From: an uncultured Cryomorphaceae bacterium
GTDB taxonomy: Bacteria; Bacteroidota; Bacteroidia; Flavobacteriales; Schleiferiaceae
Assembly (NCBI GenBank): GCA_902614915.1
Contig: CACMMX010000018.1
Coordinates: forward strand, 1-32,915
Direction: 5' to 3'
Length of the DNA: 32,915 bases
In this document: positions 8,685-16,461 of the stretch, piece after piece
Layout: every line of letters starts with the position of its first letter
Position numbering within the stretch: position 1 is the stretch's first letter
Notes under the pieces: model-generated
What the model was told of the DNA's origin: nothing
The model's input: the letters and a program-made list of their open reading frames with translations, nothing else
Databases searched by the model: none
Made by a program: the position numbers and the translations under genes

Positions 8685-8760
8685 GGCCACTAAAGTGGAA
8701 TGGATAAAATGCTTCGATTGGCCAATAAAAAAGTGGCAATGCTTTCCTCAGCGCCACTTT
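8685..8760. repeat. Cluster of inverted and imperfect tandem repeats downstream of gcvT
   Basis: Two related units lie in tandem on the + strand. Both begin GGCCA, continue through an A-rich tract to AAGTGG, and end in AATGCTT (about 8685-8714 and 8720-8744). The first unit contains CCACT-AA-AGTGG (8687-8698). Between them is the 10-base palindrome ATTGGCCAAT (8717-8726). The second unit provides AAAGTGGC (8730-8737), which pairs with GCCACTTT at 8753-8760. The arrangement looks like a partly duplicated hairpin element between two convergent genes. Confidence 0.55.
8727..8760 (-). terminator. Rho-independent terminator of the small minus-strand locus
   Basis: Read on the minus strand, a perfect 8-base stem AAAGTGGC / GCCACTTT with a 15-base loop runs directly into six T residues (the A run at 8727-8732 on the + strand). 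It lies about 36 bases past the presumed stop of the small minus-strand gene at 8796. On the plus strand only TTT follows the stem, so it is a weaker terminator for gcvT. Confidence 0.6.
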
Positions 8761-8795
8761 AACCCAAATACAAACAGAATGAGTTGAAAGTCGGT

Positions 8796-9031
8796 TTATT
8801 CTATAATTACAGCCAACTGTGCTGCTAAGGCTTTACCGGCTGCGTGATGACTGTATCTATTCAAATATTCTTCAATAGAATATGTGTATTCTTTAAGCGG
8901 TTGTTGTTCAAATATTTAATCTCTAAAACCTTATCTTCAGATTTATCTAAGAAAACTTCTATTACGCTTTCTGGATTGTTAATGGTGTAAAGTGCTTTTG
9001 GTTCGGTATGAAAAGAATTATTTTCTCTCAT
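8796..9031 (-). pseudogene. Small unknown gene with an apparent frameshift
   Basis: From an ATG at 9031 (or an in-frame TTG at 9049) a protein-like reading frame runs as MRENNSFHTEPKAL ... VIEVFLDKSEDKVLEIKYL and stops at 8861 after a poor-looking tail. In the -1 frame, open from about 8917, the same strand continues as QPLKEYTYSIEEYLNRYS-HHAAGKALAAQLAVIIE and stops at 8796-8798. This second stretch has no start codon of its own and looks like the true C-terminus. Joining the frames around 8900-8916 gives a protein of about 78 residues. I do not recognise the family. A TATTTTTG box upstream and a terminator downstream suggest the locus is, or recently was, expressed. A decayed gene, a sequencing error in the AACAACAACC stretch, or programmed frameshifting are all possible. 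Confidence 0.55.
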
Positions 9032-9077
9032 ATATCGAATTTTATTCAATAAAACCTGTAATATTTTAGAATTCTTG

Positions 9078-9085
9078 CAAAAATA
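9078..9085 (-). promoter_or_regulatory. Candidate Bacteroidota -7 box (TATTTTTG) for the small minus-strand gene
   Basis: The minus strand reads TATTTTTG, a full match to TAnnTTTG, 47 bases upstream of the ATG at 9031. A TTTG lies 23 bases further upstream, at the long end of the accepted -33/-7 spacing. AT-rich DNA makes chance matches common. Confidence 0.35.
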
Positions 9086-9150
9086 TGTCAGTAATTTTAG
9101 ATTTGAAACAAATTATACAGGGTATTTAAATAAATAGGTGATTTGGCTCA

Positions 9151-9180
9151 TTGTTATTTAAAGTGAGAATATGAATTTTG
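9151..9180 (+). promoter_or_regulatory. Candidate promoter of the Lrp/AsnC gene
   Basis: A TTG at 9151-9153 is followed after 19 bases by GAATTTTG (9173-9180), one mismatch from the TAnnTTTG -7 box, with the start codon 18 bases downstream at 9199. The spacing fits Bacteroidota primary sigma promoters. The implied leader is short. Confidence 0.35.
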
Positions 9181-9198
9181 TAGTCTATCACGAAATAC

Positions 9199-9672
9199 AT
9201 GAAATTAGACAAATTAGACAAACAGATTCTTCAGTATTTAGTTAAAGATGCACGTAAGCCTTTTACTGAGATTGCCAAGGATTTATTAGTAAGCCCAGGC
9301 ACTATTCACGTCCGAGTTAAGAAAATGGAGCAAATTGGTGTAATAAAGAGCACTTCAATATCTGTGGATTACTCCAAACTTGGCTTCGGCTTTGTAGCTT
9401 ATGTTGGCTTATTTACATCTAGATCTTTACAAAGTCCGGATATTATTAATCGTTTAAGAAGTGTTCCTGAAGTAACAGTTGCTCATTTAGCCACTGGGAA
9501 ATACGGTATCTTTTGTAAGATTCGTTGCCGCGATGCATCACATGCTAAAGATGTGATTTTTCGAATAAATGATATAGAGGGTGTGGAAAATACAGAAAGT
9601 ATGATTTCTTTGGAGGAGAGCATTAATTCTAATACAGGTCTGCTCGAAGTGGTAATTAGCGAAAGCGAATAG
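9199..9672 (+). CDS. Lrp/AsnC-family transcriptional regulator
   Basis: 157 residues, normal for the family. The N-terminal helix-turn-helix spans about residues 3-60 (LDKQILQYLVKDAR, then TEIAKDLLVSPGTIHVRVKKME as the recognition helix region). It is followed by the RAM ligand-binding and oligomerisation domain (about 65-145: FGFVAYVGLF, then VAHLATGKYGIFCKI, then IEGVENTES). Such proteins bind DNA as dimers and octamers and usually sense amino acids. The gene is divergent from the small frameshifted locus, with a 167-base gap that could hold autoregulatory sites, and convergent with degP. The target genes cannot be told from the window. Confidence 0.93.
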   Translation: MKLDKLDKQILQYLVKDARKPFTEIAKDLLVSPGTIHVRVKKMEQIGVIKSTSISVDYSKLGFGFVAYVGLFTSRSLQSPDIINRLRSVPEVTVAHLATGKYGIFCKIRCRDASHAKDVIFRINDIEGVENTESMISLEESINSNTGLLEVVISESE

Positions 9673-9787
9673 TCAACCTTTAAAAATCCCGTCGACTAAT
9701 TAATACCAACAGAGTTTTTTATAATTTAGGAGCAGCAAGAAGGAGGTTTATCAATTACAATTAGTCTTCTTTCGAGAACAAAACACT

Positions 9788-11245
9788 TTACCATTCAAAA
9801 GCATAATAATTCGCTTTCCCATTGGTTTCAAAACCTTGTATAAGTGCCCCATCACCTGGATTAAATTGCTTAATAAGTTGTTCAAATTTTGCAATATCGT
9901 CCACATAAACGTTGTTCAATTTTACAATAATGAATCCTTTGGGAATTCCTGCCTTTTGAAATCTTCCTCCGAGAACCTCATCTACTTTGACACCATAGCG
10001 TAGGCCAAGTTTTCTTTTTTCGTTGATCGTCATTTCACTCAGTTTCGCACCATAGGATCTAATAATCTCCTCATCCTTGGTCAACATCTCTGTAGTTCCC
10101 AGGCGGTTTTTTAAAACCATGCTGTATTGTTGGTTAATACCGTTTCGATTCACGAGTACATTCAATTGCTCTCCAGGACGGTGGCTACCAATCGCTTCGG
10201 TTAGATCCGCTCCTGTACGTACTTGCTTTCCATCAACATTGATAATTACATCACCTTTTTTAATGCCTGCTTCATCTGCAGCGCCACCGTCTATGACGTT
10301 TGCTACATACACTCCTGAGTTTAGTGTTAATTTTAATTCTTCACTAAGCGATGCGTTAAGTTCATTATAGTTAATGCCCATAAACGCGCGTTGTACGCGT
10401 CCAAAATCTTTAAGGTCTCCTACAACCTTCATTACAAGATTTGCTGGTACGGCAAAACTATATCCCTCAAACGAACCACTTCTGGAAGAAATAGCGGTGT
10501 TTATCCCAACTAGTTCTCCACCAGTATTTACAAGTGCTCCACCAGAGTTACCTGGATTCACTGCAGCATCCGTTTGAATGAAGCTTTCAATAGCACTTTG
10601 TTCATCTATGATATTGATATCACGTCCCTTTGCTGAAATAATTCCGGCAGTCACAGTACTAGTCAAATTAAATGGATTACCTACTGCTAATACCCATTGG
10701 CCCAGTCTAACTGCATCCGAGTTGGCTACCACGATTGTCTTTAAGTCTTCAGCATCAATTTTTAATAAAGCAATATCGGTGGTAGGATCGGTTCCTATTA
10801 AAACAGCTTCATACTCATCATTATTAGCAGTGACTACGGTGATTTCTTTAGCGCCACTGATTACATGGTTGTTGGTCACAATAAAACCGTCTGAACTTAA
10901 AATGACTCCTGAACCCGAACCTTGAATCTCCTGTTTCTGGGGTGCAGAGGGACGACCAAAAAATAAATCGTTAAATGGGTTGTAAAAATTCTGAGTGCGC
11001 TCTGCGGTGATTTTAACGTGAACCACGGCCTCAACTGAGGCCTCCGCGGCTGCTACAAAATCTGTAGGTACTGCGGCACTGTTTGAGGGGAAGTTTGCTA
11101 GAGCAGTTGGAACTGCGCTTTGTGTATTTTTAATAATTACTTTTTTACCAGTCCAGCCCAATGCATGAGCTCCTGCCAATGAAATTATTCCACCCACAGC
11201 AAATAGTAGAATAAACAAACCGATTGATTTAGCATTCATCTTCAT
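9788..11245 (-). CDS. degP: DegP/HtrA (Do-like) periplasmic serine protease
   Basis: 485 residues. An N-terminal hydrophobic segment (about residues 7-28) directs export to the periplasm. The trypsin-like domain has a complete triad: His127 (TNNHVI), Asp157 (TTDIALL) and Ser234 (PGNSGGAL). PDZ1 (about 285-375, ending near the VRTGADL helix) is conserved. PDZ2 (about 400-480) is recognisable from GLRYGVKV and the GIPKGFIIVKLN stretch. This is the normal DegP/DegQ layout, with the chaperone-protease role in clearing misfolded envelope proteins. It converges with the Lrp gene (115 bases between stops) and is divergent from dapF (108 bases). A sigma70-like promoter stands upstream. Assignment to the DegP/Q/S family is secure; which member is not. 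Confidence 0.95.
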   Translation of the reverse strand: MKMNAKSIGLFILLFAVGGIISLAGAHALGWTGKKVIIKNTQSAVPTALANFPSNSAAVPTDFVAAAEASVEAVVHVKITAERTQNFYNPFNDLFFGRPSAPQKQEIQGSGSGVILSSDGFIVTNNHVISGAKEITVVTANNDEYEAVLIGTDPTTDIALLKIDAEDLKTIVVANSDAVRLGQWVLAVGNPFNLTSTVTAGIISAKGRDINIIDEQSAIESFIQTDAAVNPGNSGGALVNTGGELVGINTAISSRSGSFEGYSFAVPANLVMKVVGDLKDFGRVQRAFMGINYNELNASLSEELKLTLNSGVYVANVIDGGAADEAGIKKGDVIINVDGKQVRTGADLTEAIGSHRPGEQLNVLVNRNGINQQYSMVLKNRLGTTEMLTKDEEIIRSYGAKLSEMTINEKRKLGLRYGVKVDEVLGGRFQKAGIPKGFIIVKLNNVYVDDIAKFEQLIKQFNPGDGALIQGFETNGKANYYAFEW

Positions 11246-11269
11246 AGTATTTCCTTTAAATTGAATAAC

Positions 11270-11298
11270 ATTATAACCACAATTTATACATCAAACAA
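11270..11298 (-). promoter_or_regulatory. Candidate degP promoter, TTGTTT-17-TATAAT
   Basis: On the minus strand TTGTTT (11298-11293) and TATAAT (11275-11270) are separated by exactly 17 bases. This would place the transcript start about 18 bases before the degP ATG. It looks more like a classical sigma70 promoter than the TAnnTTTG type found elsewhere in the window. Confidence 0.45.
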
Positions 11299-11353
11299 CG
11301 TATATATTCTGCGGTGGTGCATAACTTTAACGCCTTTTAACACTAATTGAGGG

Positions 11354-12118
11354 ATGAACCTAAGGTTTTTTAAATACCAAGGCGCAGGAAATGACTTCAT
11401 CTTGCTAGACTGTCGCGAGCATCGAGTCAATTTGTCTAAAGAACAGATTAGCAAGATGTGTGAACGGAAATTTGGTATTGGAGCCGACGGATTAATTTAC
11501 TTAGAATCTCCAAGAGTGTCCAGCGATCATTTTTATATGGTCTATTTCAATGCTGATGGAAGCGAAAGCACCATGTGCGGGAATGGAGGTAGATGTATTG
11601 CTAAATTTGCTGAGGATTTGGGTATGGTTGCAGATAAATTTTACTTTCACGCTATGGACGGACCTCATTGGGCAAAAGTTCGGGCAGATCAAGTTGCCCT
11701 TGGGATGTCTGATGTCGAGTCTATAAAAGCTAGAAATGGAGCTTTTTTTGTGGATACGGGTAGTCCCCATCATGTAGAAGTGGTGGAGCAGCATGCGGAT
11801 GATTTCATCAAATTTGCGCGTCCTATTCGATTTGCTTACGGTGATAAAGGAGCAAATGTTAATTCTCTAGTGCCCTTAGTCAAAGGTTTTTCTATACGTA
11901 CTTACGAGCGCGGGGTAGAAGATGAAACGTTAGCTTGTGGAACCGGTGCGGTTGCTGCTGCAATGGTGGCTGTATATCAAGGTTTAACCAATTCTCCAGT
12001 TCGTATCAGTGCGCTTGGTGGGGATTTATTGGTGCGATTTAATGGTAAGGGACCTTTCACAGAAGTTATTTTGGAAGGGCCTGCATCTAGAAGTTTTGAG
12101 GGCGTTTGGGAAGTATGA
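11354..12118 (+). CDS. dapF: Diaminopimelate epimerase
   Basis: 254 residues. DapF is a PLP-independent epimerase that turns LL-diaminopimelate into the meso form for lysine and peptidoglycan. Both catalytic cysteines are present in their normal contexts: Cys75 in MCGNGGRC and Cys195 in ACGTGAVAA. The N-terminus MNLRFFKYQGAGNDF is the usual start. It is a little shorter than many homologues (about 260-275). The stop overlaps the GNAT start (ATGA at 12115-12118), and the GNAT gene in turn overlaps mltG. The three form one operon in which the first and last members supply and trim peptidoglycan. Confidence 0.96.
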   Translation: MNLRFFKYQGAGNDFILLDCREHRVNLSKEQISKMCERKFGIGADGLIYLESPRVSSDHFYMVYFNADGSESTMCGNGGRCIAKFAEDLGMVADKFYFHAMDGPHWAKVRADQVALGMSDVESIKARNGAFFVDTGSPHHVEVVEQHADDFIKFARPIRFAYGDKGANVNSLVPLVKGFSIRTYERGVEDETLACGTGAVAAAMVAVYQGLTNSPVRISALGGDLLVRFNGKGPFTEVILEGPASRSFEGVWEV

Positions 12119-12630
12119 TTAAGGTAGGAGATATAGGGTTTTTACGTGCACTGGAAACAACTGATTTAGATTGGCTTTATTCTATTGAGAACAATGCCGA
12201 CTGGTGGCATCTAGGTATTAGTAAGGAACCGTGGAGTAAAGACGTACTATTAAAGTATATTCATAGTCAACCCGGTAATTTATTGAGAGACGGGCAATTG
12301 CGCTTGGTTTTGGAAGTCGAAGGTTCACCTCTAGGTGCTTTAGATATTTACGATTACGATCCTATTGTAAGGAAAGGAGGTTTAGGAATAGTGATGAATC
12401 AAGAAGCACGAGGAAAGGGCTTAGCCAAAATGGCCATGGGTTCGTTTATAAAACACCTTCTACAAACCATAGGTTTGAACATGGTATATGCGGTTACTCC
12501 AGTTACTAATGAGGCTTCTATTGCGTTGTTTGAGTCGTTACATTTTAAAAATTCCGGCACCTTACGCCATTGGGTTTTGCAAAAAGGTCAATTTCAAGAT
12601 GCTTACCTCTTTCAACTTGTTCAGGCATGA
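12115..12630 (+). CDS. GNAT-family N-acetyltransferase (RimJ/RimL-like)
   Basis: 171 residues from the ATG at 12115, chosen because it forms an ATGA overlap with dapF; upstream in-frame codons offer only a TTG. The fold is recognisable from the acetyl-CoA loop region EARGKGLAKMAM (R-G-K-G-x-A, the Q/R-x-x-G-x-A motif), the beta strand LGALDIYDYD before it, and the late segment VTPVTNEASIALFESLHF followed by GTLRHWVL. These are typical of side-chain or N-terminal protein acetyltransferases of the RimJ/L type. The substrate is unknown. It sits tightly between dapF and mltG, which suggests co-expression with envelope genes but does not prove a linked role. Confidence 0.85.
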   Translation: MIKVGDIGFLRALETTDLDWLYSIENNADWWHLGISKEPWSKDVLLKYIHSQPGNLLRDGQLRLVLEVEGSPLGALDIYDYDPIVRKGGLGIVMNQEARGKGLAKMAMGSFIKHLLQTIGLNMVYAVTPVTNEASIALFESLHFKNSGTLRHWVLQKGQFQDAYLFQLVQA

Positions 12631-13655
12631 GAAAGACTATCATAATTATTGTAGGGGTTATTATTCCCGTTGGATTAATTCTCCTAATCTACACAGGATA
12701 TAACGTATTGTTTGAAGCTAATGTAAATGAATCAATAACTCCTTATACGTTATACATTGATGAAGAGACTACTATAGGTCAGGTGTATGCAAAGTTTATT
12801 GAGGATGAGGTATTGCTCACTCCAGAGGGGTTTTTGCTACTTGCAAATAAAAAAGGACTTGTGACTCCTAAGCCCGGTCACTACATCATAAAAGGTGGTC
12901 AAAGCTCAAATAGTATTGTAAATACCCTCATGGCTGGTTTTCAAGAACCTGTTACCATACAATTCAACTCTGCTCATGACCTAGAAGATCTCGCGGGTCA
13001 ACTAAGCAAGCAAGTTATGGTGGATAGTTTAAGCCTTTTGGCGGCGTTGAAAACAGAAAGAAAGGGTTGGGAAGGTGAAGCTATTTATGGTGCATACCTT
13101 CCAGATACTTATGAAGTTTATTGGAATGCTTCTGCAGAGGAAATTACTGAAAAAATCTATGAGAATACGTTGAAGTTTTGGTCATCAGCACATTTGCAGA
13201 AAGCTGCTCGACTAGGACTTTCTGCAGCGGAGGTAAGCACATTAGCTTCCATAGTAATGAAAGAAAGTAGTAAAATGGATGATAGACCAATCGTTGCGAG
13301 GTTATATCTAAATAGATTAGCGAAAGGAATGAGTCTTCAAGCAGATCCAACCGTAATCTATGCGCTAAAGAGAATGAATCCGGAAATGGAGGTGAGAAGA
13401 GTCTTAAAAAAGGACTTATTATTAGATCATCCTTATAATACCTATAAAATAAAAGGGCTCCCCCCAGGACCTATTTGTGTTCCTGAAAGAGCAGCCCTTT
13501 TGGCGGTCTTAAATGCTCCTTATCATGATTATATCTACATGTGCGCTAATCCTGATAAGCCCGGCCATCACGCCTTCGCAAGGAATTATACCGGGCATTT
13601 AATCAATCAACGCAAGTGGACTGCATATTTGAATAGACGCAGGATATATCGTTAA
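12627..13655 (+). CDS. mltG: Endolytic murein transglycosylase MltG (YceG-like)
   Basis: 342 residues from the ATG at 12627, which overlaps the GNAT stop by four bases. One N-terminal transmembrane helix (about residues 4-25) anchors it with the catalytic part in the periplasm. The LysM-like and YceG regions show ASIVMKESS (Glu213 as the likely catalytic Glu), LYLNRLAKGMSLQADPTVIYAL, and YNTYKIKGLPPGPICVP, all family hallmarks. MltG cuts nascent glycan strands and so sets their length. The first Glu found in many homologues (V-E-K-E) is Met211 here. The gene ends on a TTAA shared with the opposing clpB stop. Confidence 0.93.
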   Translation: MRKTIIIIVGVIIPVGLILLIYTGYNVLFEANVNESITPYTLYIDEETTIGQVYAKFIEDEVLLTPEGFLLLANKKGLVTPKPGHYIIKGGQSSNSIVNTLMAGFQEPVTIQFNSAHDLEDLAGQLSKQVMVDSLSLLAALKTERKGWEGEAIYGAYLPDTYEVYWNASAEEITEKIYENTLKFWSSAHLQKAARLGLSAAEVSTLASIVMKESSKMDDRPIVARLYLNRLAKGMSLQADPTVIYALKRMNPEMEVRRVLKKDLLLDHPYNTYKIKGLPPGPICVPERAALLAVLNAPYHDYIYMCANPDKPGHHAFARNYTGHLINQRKWTAYLNRRRIYR

Positions 13656-16270
13656 ATACTACTACTTTTCAGGGGCAGTTCCACATTTCTAAACACAAGT
13701 TTGTCTTCAAAGGCGTCCAATAATATGACATCGTCTGCGCTTACTTCGCCTGCAATAATGCTTTTAGATAAAGCGTTTAATACAAGTTCTTGAATCGCTC
13801 GTTTAATGGGTCTTGCTCCATATTGAGGTTCATATCCTACTTCAGATAGAAAATCAATGGCTTCGGATGAAGCTTCAAGGATAATTTGCTGTTTAACCAA
13901 TCTATTTTTTACAATCTCCAACTGCAGATTCACGATACTAGCCATATGCTGTTTACCTAAGGGAGAGAATACATTAATCTCATCAATCCTGTTTAGAAAT
14001 TCAGGTCTCATTGTACTTTTCAACATCCCTATAAGTTCAGGTTTAAGCCGTTGCATTAGCGTTTCATTCTGCTCTCCTGTCCAACTTTCAAGCGCCTCAT
14101 TAATTATGGAGGAACCTACATTACTGGTCATAATGATAATGGTATTCTTAAAGTTTACGACACGCCCTTTGTTGTCTGTGAGATGTCCATCATCCAGTAC
14201 TTGAAGGAGTACATTGAAGGTATCAGGGTGTGCTTTTTCAATTTCGTCAAGCAATACTACACTGTAAGGCATACGTCTTACGGCTTCAGTTAACTGACCG
14301 CCTTCATCATAACCTACATATCCTGGCGGCGCACCTAATAGTCTACTAACACTATGTTTTTCTTGGTATTCGGACATGTCTATACGAGTAAGTTGTCCCT
14401 CGTCATTAAACAGATAACTTGCCAATGCTTTTGCCAACTCTGTTTTTCCAACGCCGGTGGTTCCTAAAAACAGAAAACTACCAATTGGCCTATTTGGGTC
14501 TCCCAAGCCCGCTCTTGATCTGCGTATTGCATCACTTACGGCCACAATAGCCAAATTTTGTCCCACCACATGCTTTTGCAGTTCTTCTTCCAAATGAAGC
14601 AATTTAGAACGTTCACTTTCTAACATTTTATTCAAAGGAATTCCAGTCCAGCGACTGACTACTTCTGCAATATCTTCGGAAGTAACTTCTTCCTTAATCA
14701 TGGTACGATCCGATTCTTCAAGCTTTTTTTCTGCTTTTTCAAGCTTTGCTTCTAAGTCTTGCATTAATCCGTAGCGAATCTCAGCTACGCGTCCATAGTT
14801 TCCATTGCGTTCTTCACGTTCTGCCTCAGTACGAAGATTTTCTAATTGCTCTTTAGTTTCTTGTATTTGGTCAGCATGTTTTTTTTCTCGTTCCCATACT
14901 GCATTAAGTCCATCGCGTTCTTCGTATAACTCGCCTAACTCTGATTTTATGGCAGCCAACTTCTTCTTATCATCTTCACGCTTGATTCCTTCTTGTTCAA
15001 TTTCTAATTGCAATATTTTGCGATCAAGAATATCTAATTCTTCAGGCTTAGAGTTGATTTCCATACGAATTTTTGAGGCGGCTTCATCCATCAAGTCTAT
15101 GGCTTTATCCGGCAAGAATCGCTCACTAATGTATCTAGCACTCAACTCAACTGCACTAATTACTGCAGCATCCTTGATACGAACTTTATGGTGCGTCTCA
15201 TATTTTTCTTTTATACCACGTAGGATACTTATACTACTCTCAATATCTGGTTCTTCTACTAGAACTTTTTGAAATCTTCGTTCGAGCGCTTTGTCTTTTT
15301 CAAAGTACTTCTGGTATTCATCCAAAGTGGTAGCTCCAATGGACCTGAGTTCGCCTCTGGCTAGAGCAGGTTTAAGGATGTTCGCGGCATCCATGGCTCC
15401 TTCACTTTTACCGGCGCCGATTAGCGTATGAATTTCATCTATAAAAAGCAAGATGTTTCCTTCGCTAGCTATCACTTCTTTAACAACTGATTTTAGACGT
15501 TCTTCAAATTCTCCCTTGTATTTAGCGCCGGCAATAAGTGCACCCATATCCAAACTGTATACTGTTTTATCCTTAAGGTTTTCTGGAGCATCCCCTTTGA
15601 GAATACGCTGTGCCAATCCTTCTGCTATGGCCGTTTTACCTACACCGGGCTCACCCACAAGAATAGGATTATTTTTGGTCCTTCTTGACAAGATTTGTAG
15701 CACGCGGCGTATTTCATCCCCTCTGCCTATGACAGGATCTAAACGACCTTCTTCCGCCATCTTATTGAGGTTTCTGGCGTATTTTTCGAGACTATTGTAG
15801 GTGCTTTCCGCGCTTATGCTATTGACCTGCCTTCCTTTGCGTAATGAAGAGATAGACTCTTCTAGAAGTCTTTTAGATAGTCCAGAATCATGTAATAATT
15901 TACCTGCCGTGCCTTTATCCTCAATAAGTGCCATTAACAGATGCTCACTAGCTACATAATCGTCTTTCATTCTATTTGCGATTTGCAACGATTTTTGAAG
16001 GAGAAAGGCCGCATCTCTTCCCATTAATGTTTCTGACTGATTGCTAAGAATCGGTAGACCATTAACAGCAGCCTCTACTGTCTTTTGAAGAACTTCTTTA
16101 TTTACTTCGGCTTGTTGAAGTACAAATGTTAAAACGCTAGTATCTTCTGTAATAAGAGCCTCCAAGAGGTGAAGAGCTTGAACATTCCCGTGCTTTTTAT
16201 CCGTAGCTGAAAACTGAGCAGCGGCAATAATTCCTTGGCTCTTGGTAGTGAATTTATCAATATTCATCAT
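13652..16270 (-). CDS. clpB: ATP-dependent disaggregase ClpB
   Basis: 872 residues; the start may be either of two adjacent ATG codons (16270 or 16267). All ClpB domains appear in order: N-terminal substrate domain (about 1-150), AAA1 with Walker A GEPGVGKTA (about residue 206) and Walker B LLFIDEIH, the middle coiled-coil (about 400-525, rich in Lys and Glu), AAA2 with Walker A GTTGVGKTE (about 602) and the pore motif GYVGYDEGG, and the C-terminal D2-small domain (YGARPIKR). The presence of the middle domain separates it from ClpA and ClpC. With DnaK it rescues aggregated proteins after stress. The stop overlaps the mltG stop. Upstream, repeated 10-base motifs may be control sites. Confidence 0.97.
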   Translation of the reverse strand: MMNIDKFTTKSQGIIAAAQFSATDKKHGNVQALHLLEALITEDTSVLTFVLQQAEVNKEVLQKTVEAAVNGLPILSNQSETLMGRDAAFLLQKSLQIANRMKDDYVASEHLLMALIEDKGTAGKLLHDSGLSKRLLEESISSLRKGRQVNSISAESTYNSLEKYARNLNKMAEEGRLDPVIGRGDEIRRVLQILSRRTKNNPILVGEPGVGKTAIAEGLAQRILKGDAPENLKDKTVYSLDMGALIAGAKYKGEFEERLKSVVKEVIASEGNILLFIDEIHTLIGAGKSEGAMDAANILKPALARGELRSIGATTLDEYQKYFEKDKALERRFQKVLVEEPDIESSISILRGIKEKYETHHKVRIKDAAVISAVELSARYISERFLPDKAIDLMDEAASKIRMEINSKPEELDILDRKILQLEIEQEGIKREDDKKKLAAIKSELGELYEERDGLNAVWEREKKHADQIQETKEQLENLRTEAEREERNGNYGRVAEIRYGLMQDLEAKLEKAEKKLEESDRTMIKEEVTSEDIAEVVSRWTGIPLNKMLESERSKLLHLEEELQKHVVGQNLAIVAVSDAIRRSRAGLGDPNRPIGSFLFLGTTGVGKTELAKALASYLFNDEGQLTRIDMSEYQEKHSVSRLLGAPPGYVGYDEGGQLTEAVRRMPYSVVLLDEIEKAHPDTFNVLLQVLDDGHLTDNKGRVVNFKNTIIIMTSNVGSSIINEALESWTGEQNETLMQRLKPELIGMLKSTMRPEFLNRIDEINVFSPLGKQHMASIVNLQLEIVKNRLVKQQIILEASSEAIDFLSEVGYEPQYGARPIKRAIQELVLNALSKSIIAGEVSADDVILLDAFEDKLVFRNVELPLKSSSI

Positions 16271-16320
16271 TAAAGGTTTTCGATTACATTGGAGTAAACA
16301 ATTCTCATTCCGATAGTTAA

Positions 16321-16392
16321 AATACTGACATTCTATCAGTTAGGTGTTTATGAATCGGAAGATTTGTCTTAAGTTTTGAGTCAATACTGACA
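16321..16392. repeat. Direct repeat AATACTGACA upstream of clpB
   Basis: The 10-mer AATACTGACA occurs at 16321-16330 and again at 16383-16392, 62 bases apart, both within 125 bases of the clpB start. Next to the first copy the minus strand contains the inverted pair ACTGA-N7-TCAGT. No CIRCE element is present. Possible regulator binding sites; no known motif was matched. Confidence 0.4.
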
Positions 16393-16401
16393 AAATCACA
16401 C

Positions 16402-16443
16402 AAAAAAACACCCCCGCCACTTCAAAAGAAGAAGGCAAGGGTG
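16402..16443 (-). terminator. Rho-independent terminator of the 1592-residue T9SS protein gene
   Basis: On the minus strand CACCCTTGCC (16443-16434) pairs with GGCGGGGGTG (16418-16409) as a 10-base stem containing two G-U pairs. Seven T residues follow (A run 16402-16408 on the + strand). It lies just past the stop at 16462. Confidence 0.8.
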
Positions 16444-16461
16444 AAAAAAAAGTTACGTTGA

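Noticed and set aside
8623-9198. tRNA, small RNA or insertion-sequence remnant in the longest gap
   Set aside because: No cloverleaf, no CCA-ending acceptor, no transposase-like translation and no terminal inverted repeats with a target duplication were seen.
9694-9766. Inverted repeat GACTAATT / AATTAGTC between the Lrp and degP genes
   Set aside because: The arms are only 8 bases, AT-rich and 57 bases apart; no T run sits close to either arm in a useful place, so it is not called a terminator.
10077-10925. Several plus-strand reading frames across degP
   Set aside because: They are antisense shadows of a gene with a complete catalytic triad and PDZ domains; none resembles a known protein.
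14805-15800. Long plus-strand reading frames (up to 155 codons) opposite clpB
   Set aside because: Ser/Leu/Ile-rich translations typical of the antisense of a conserved gene, with no start context or domain.
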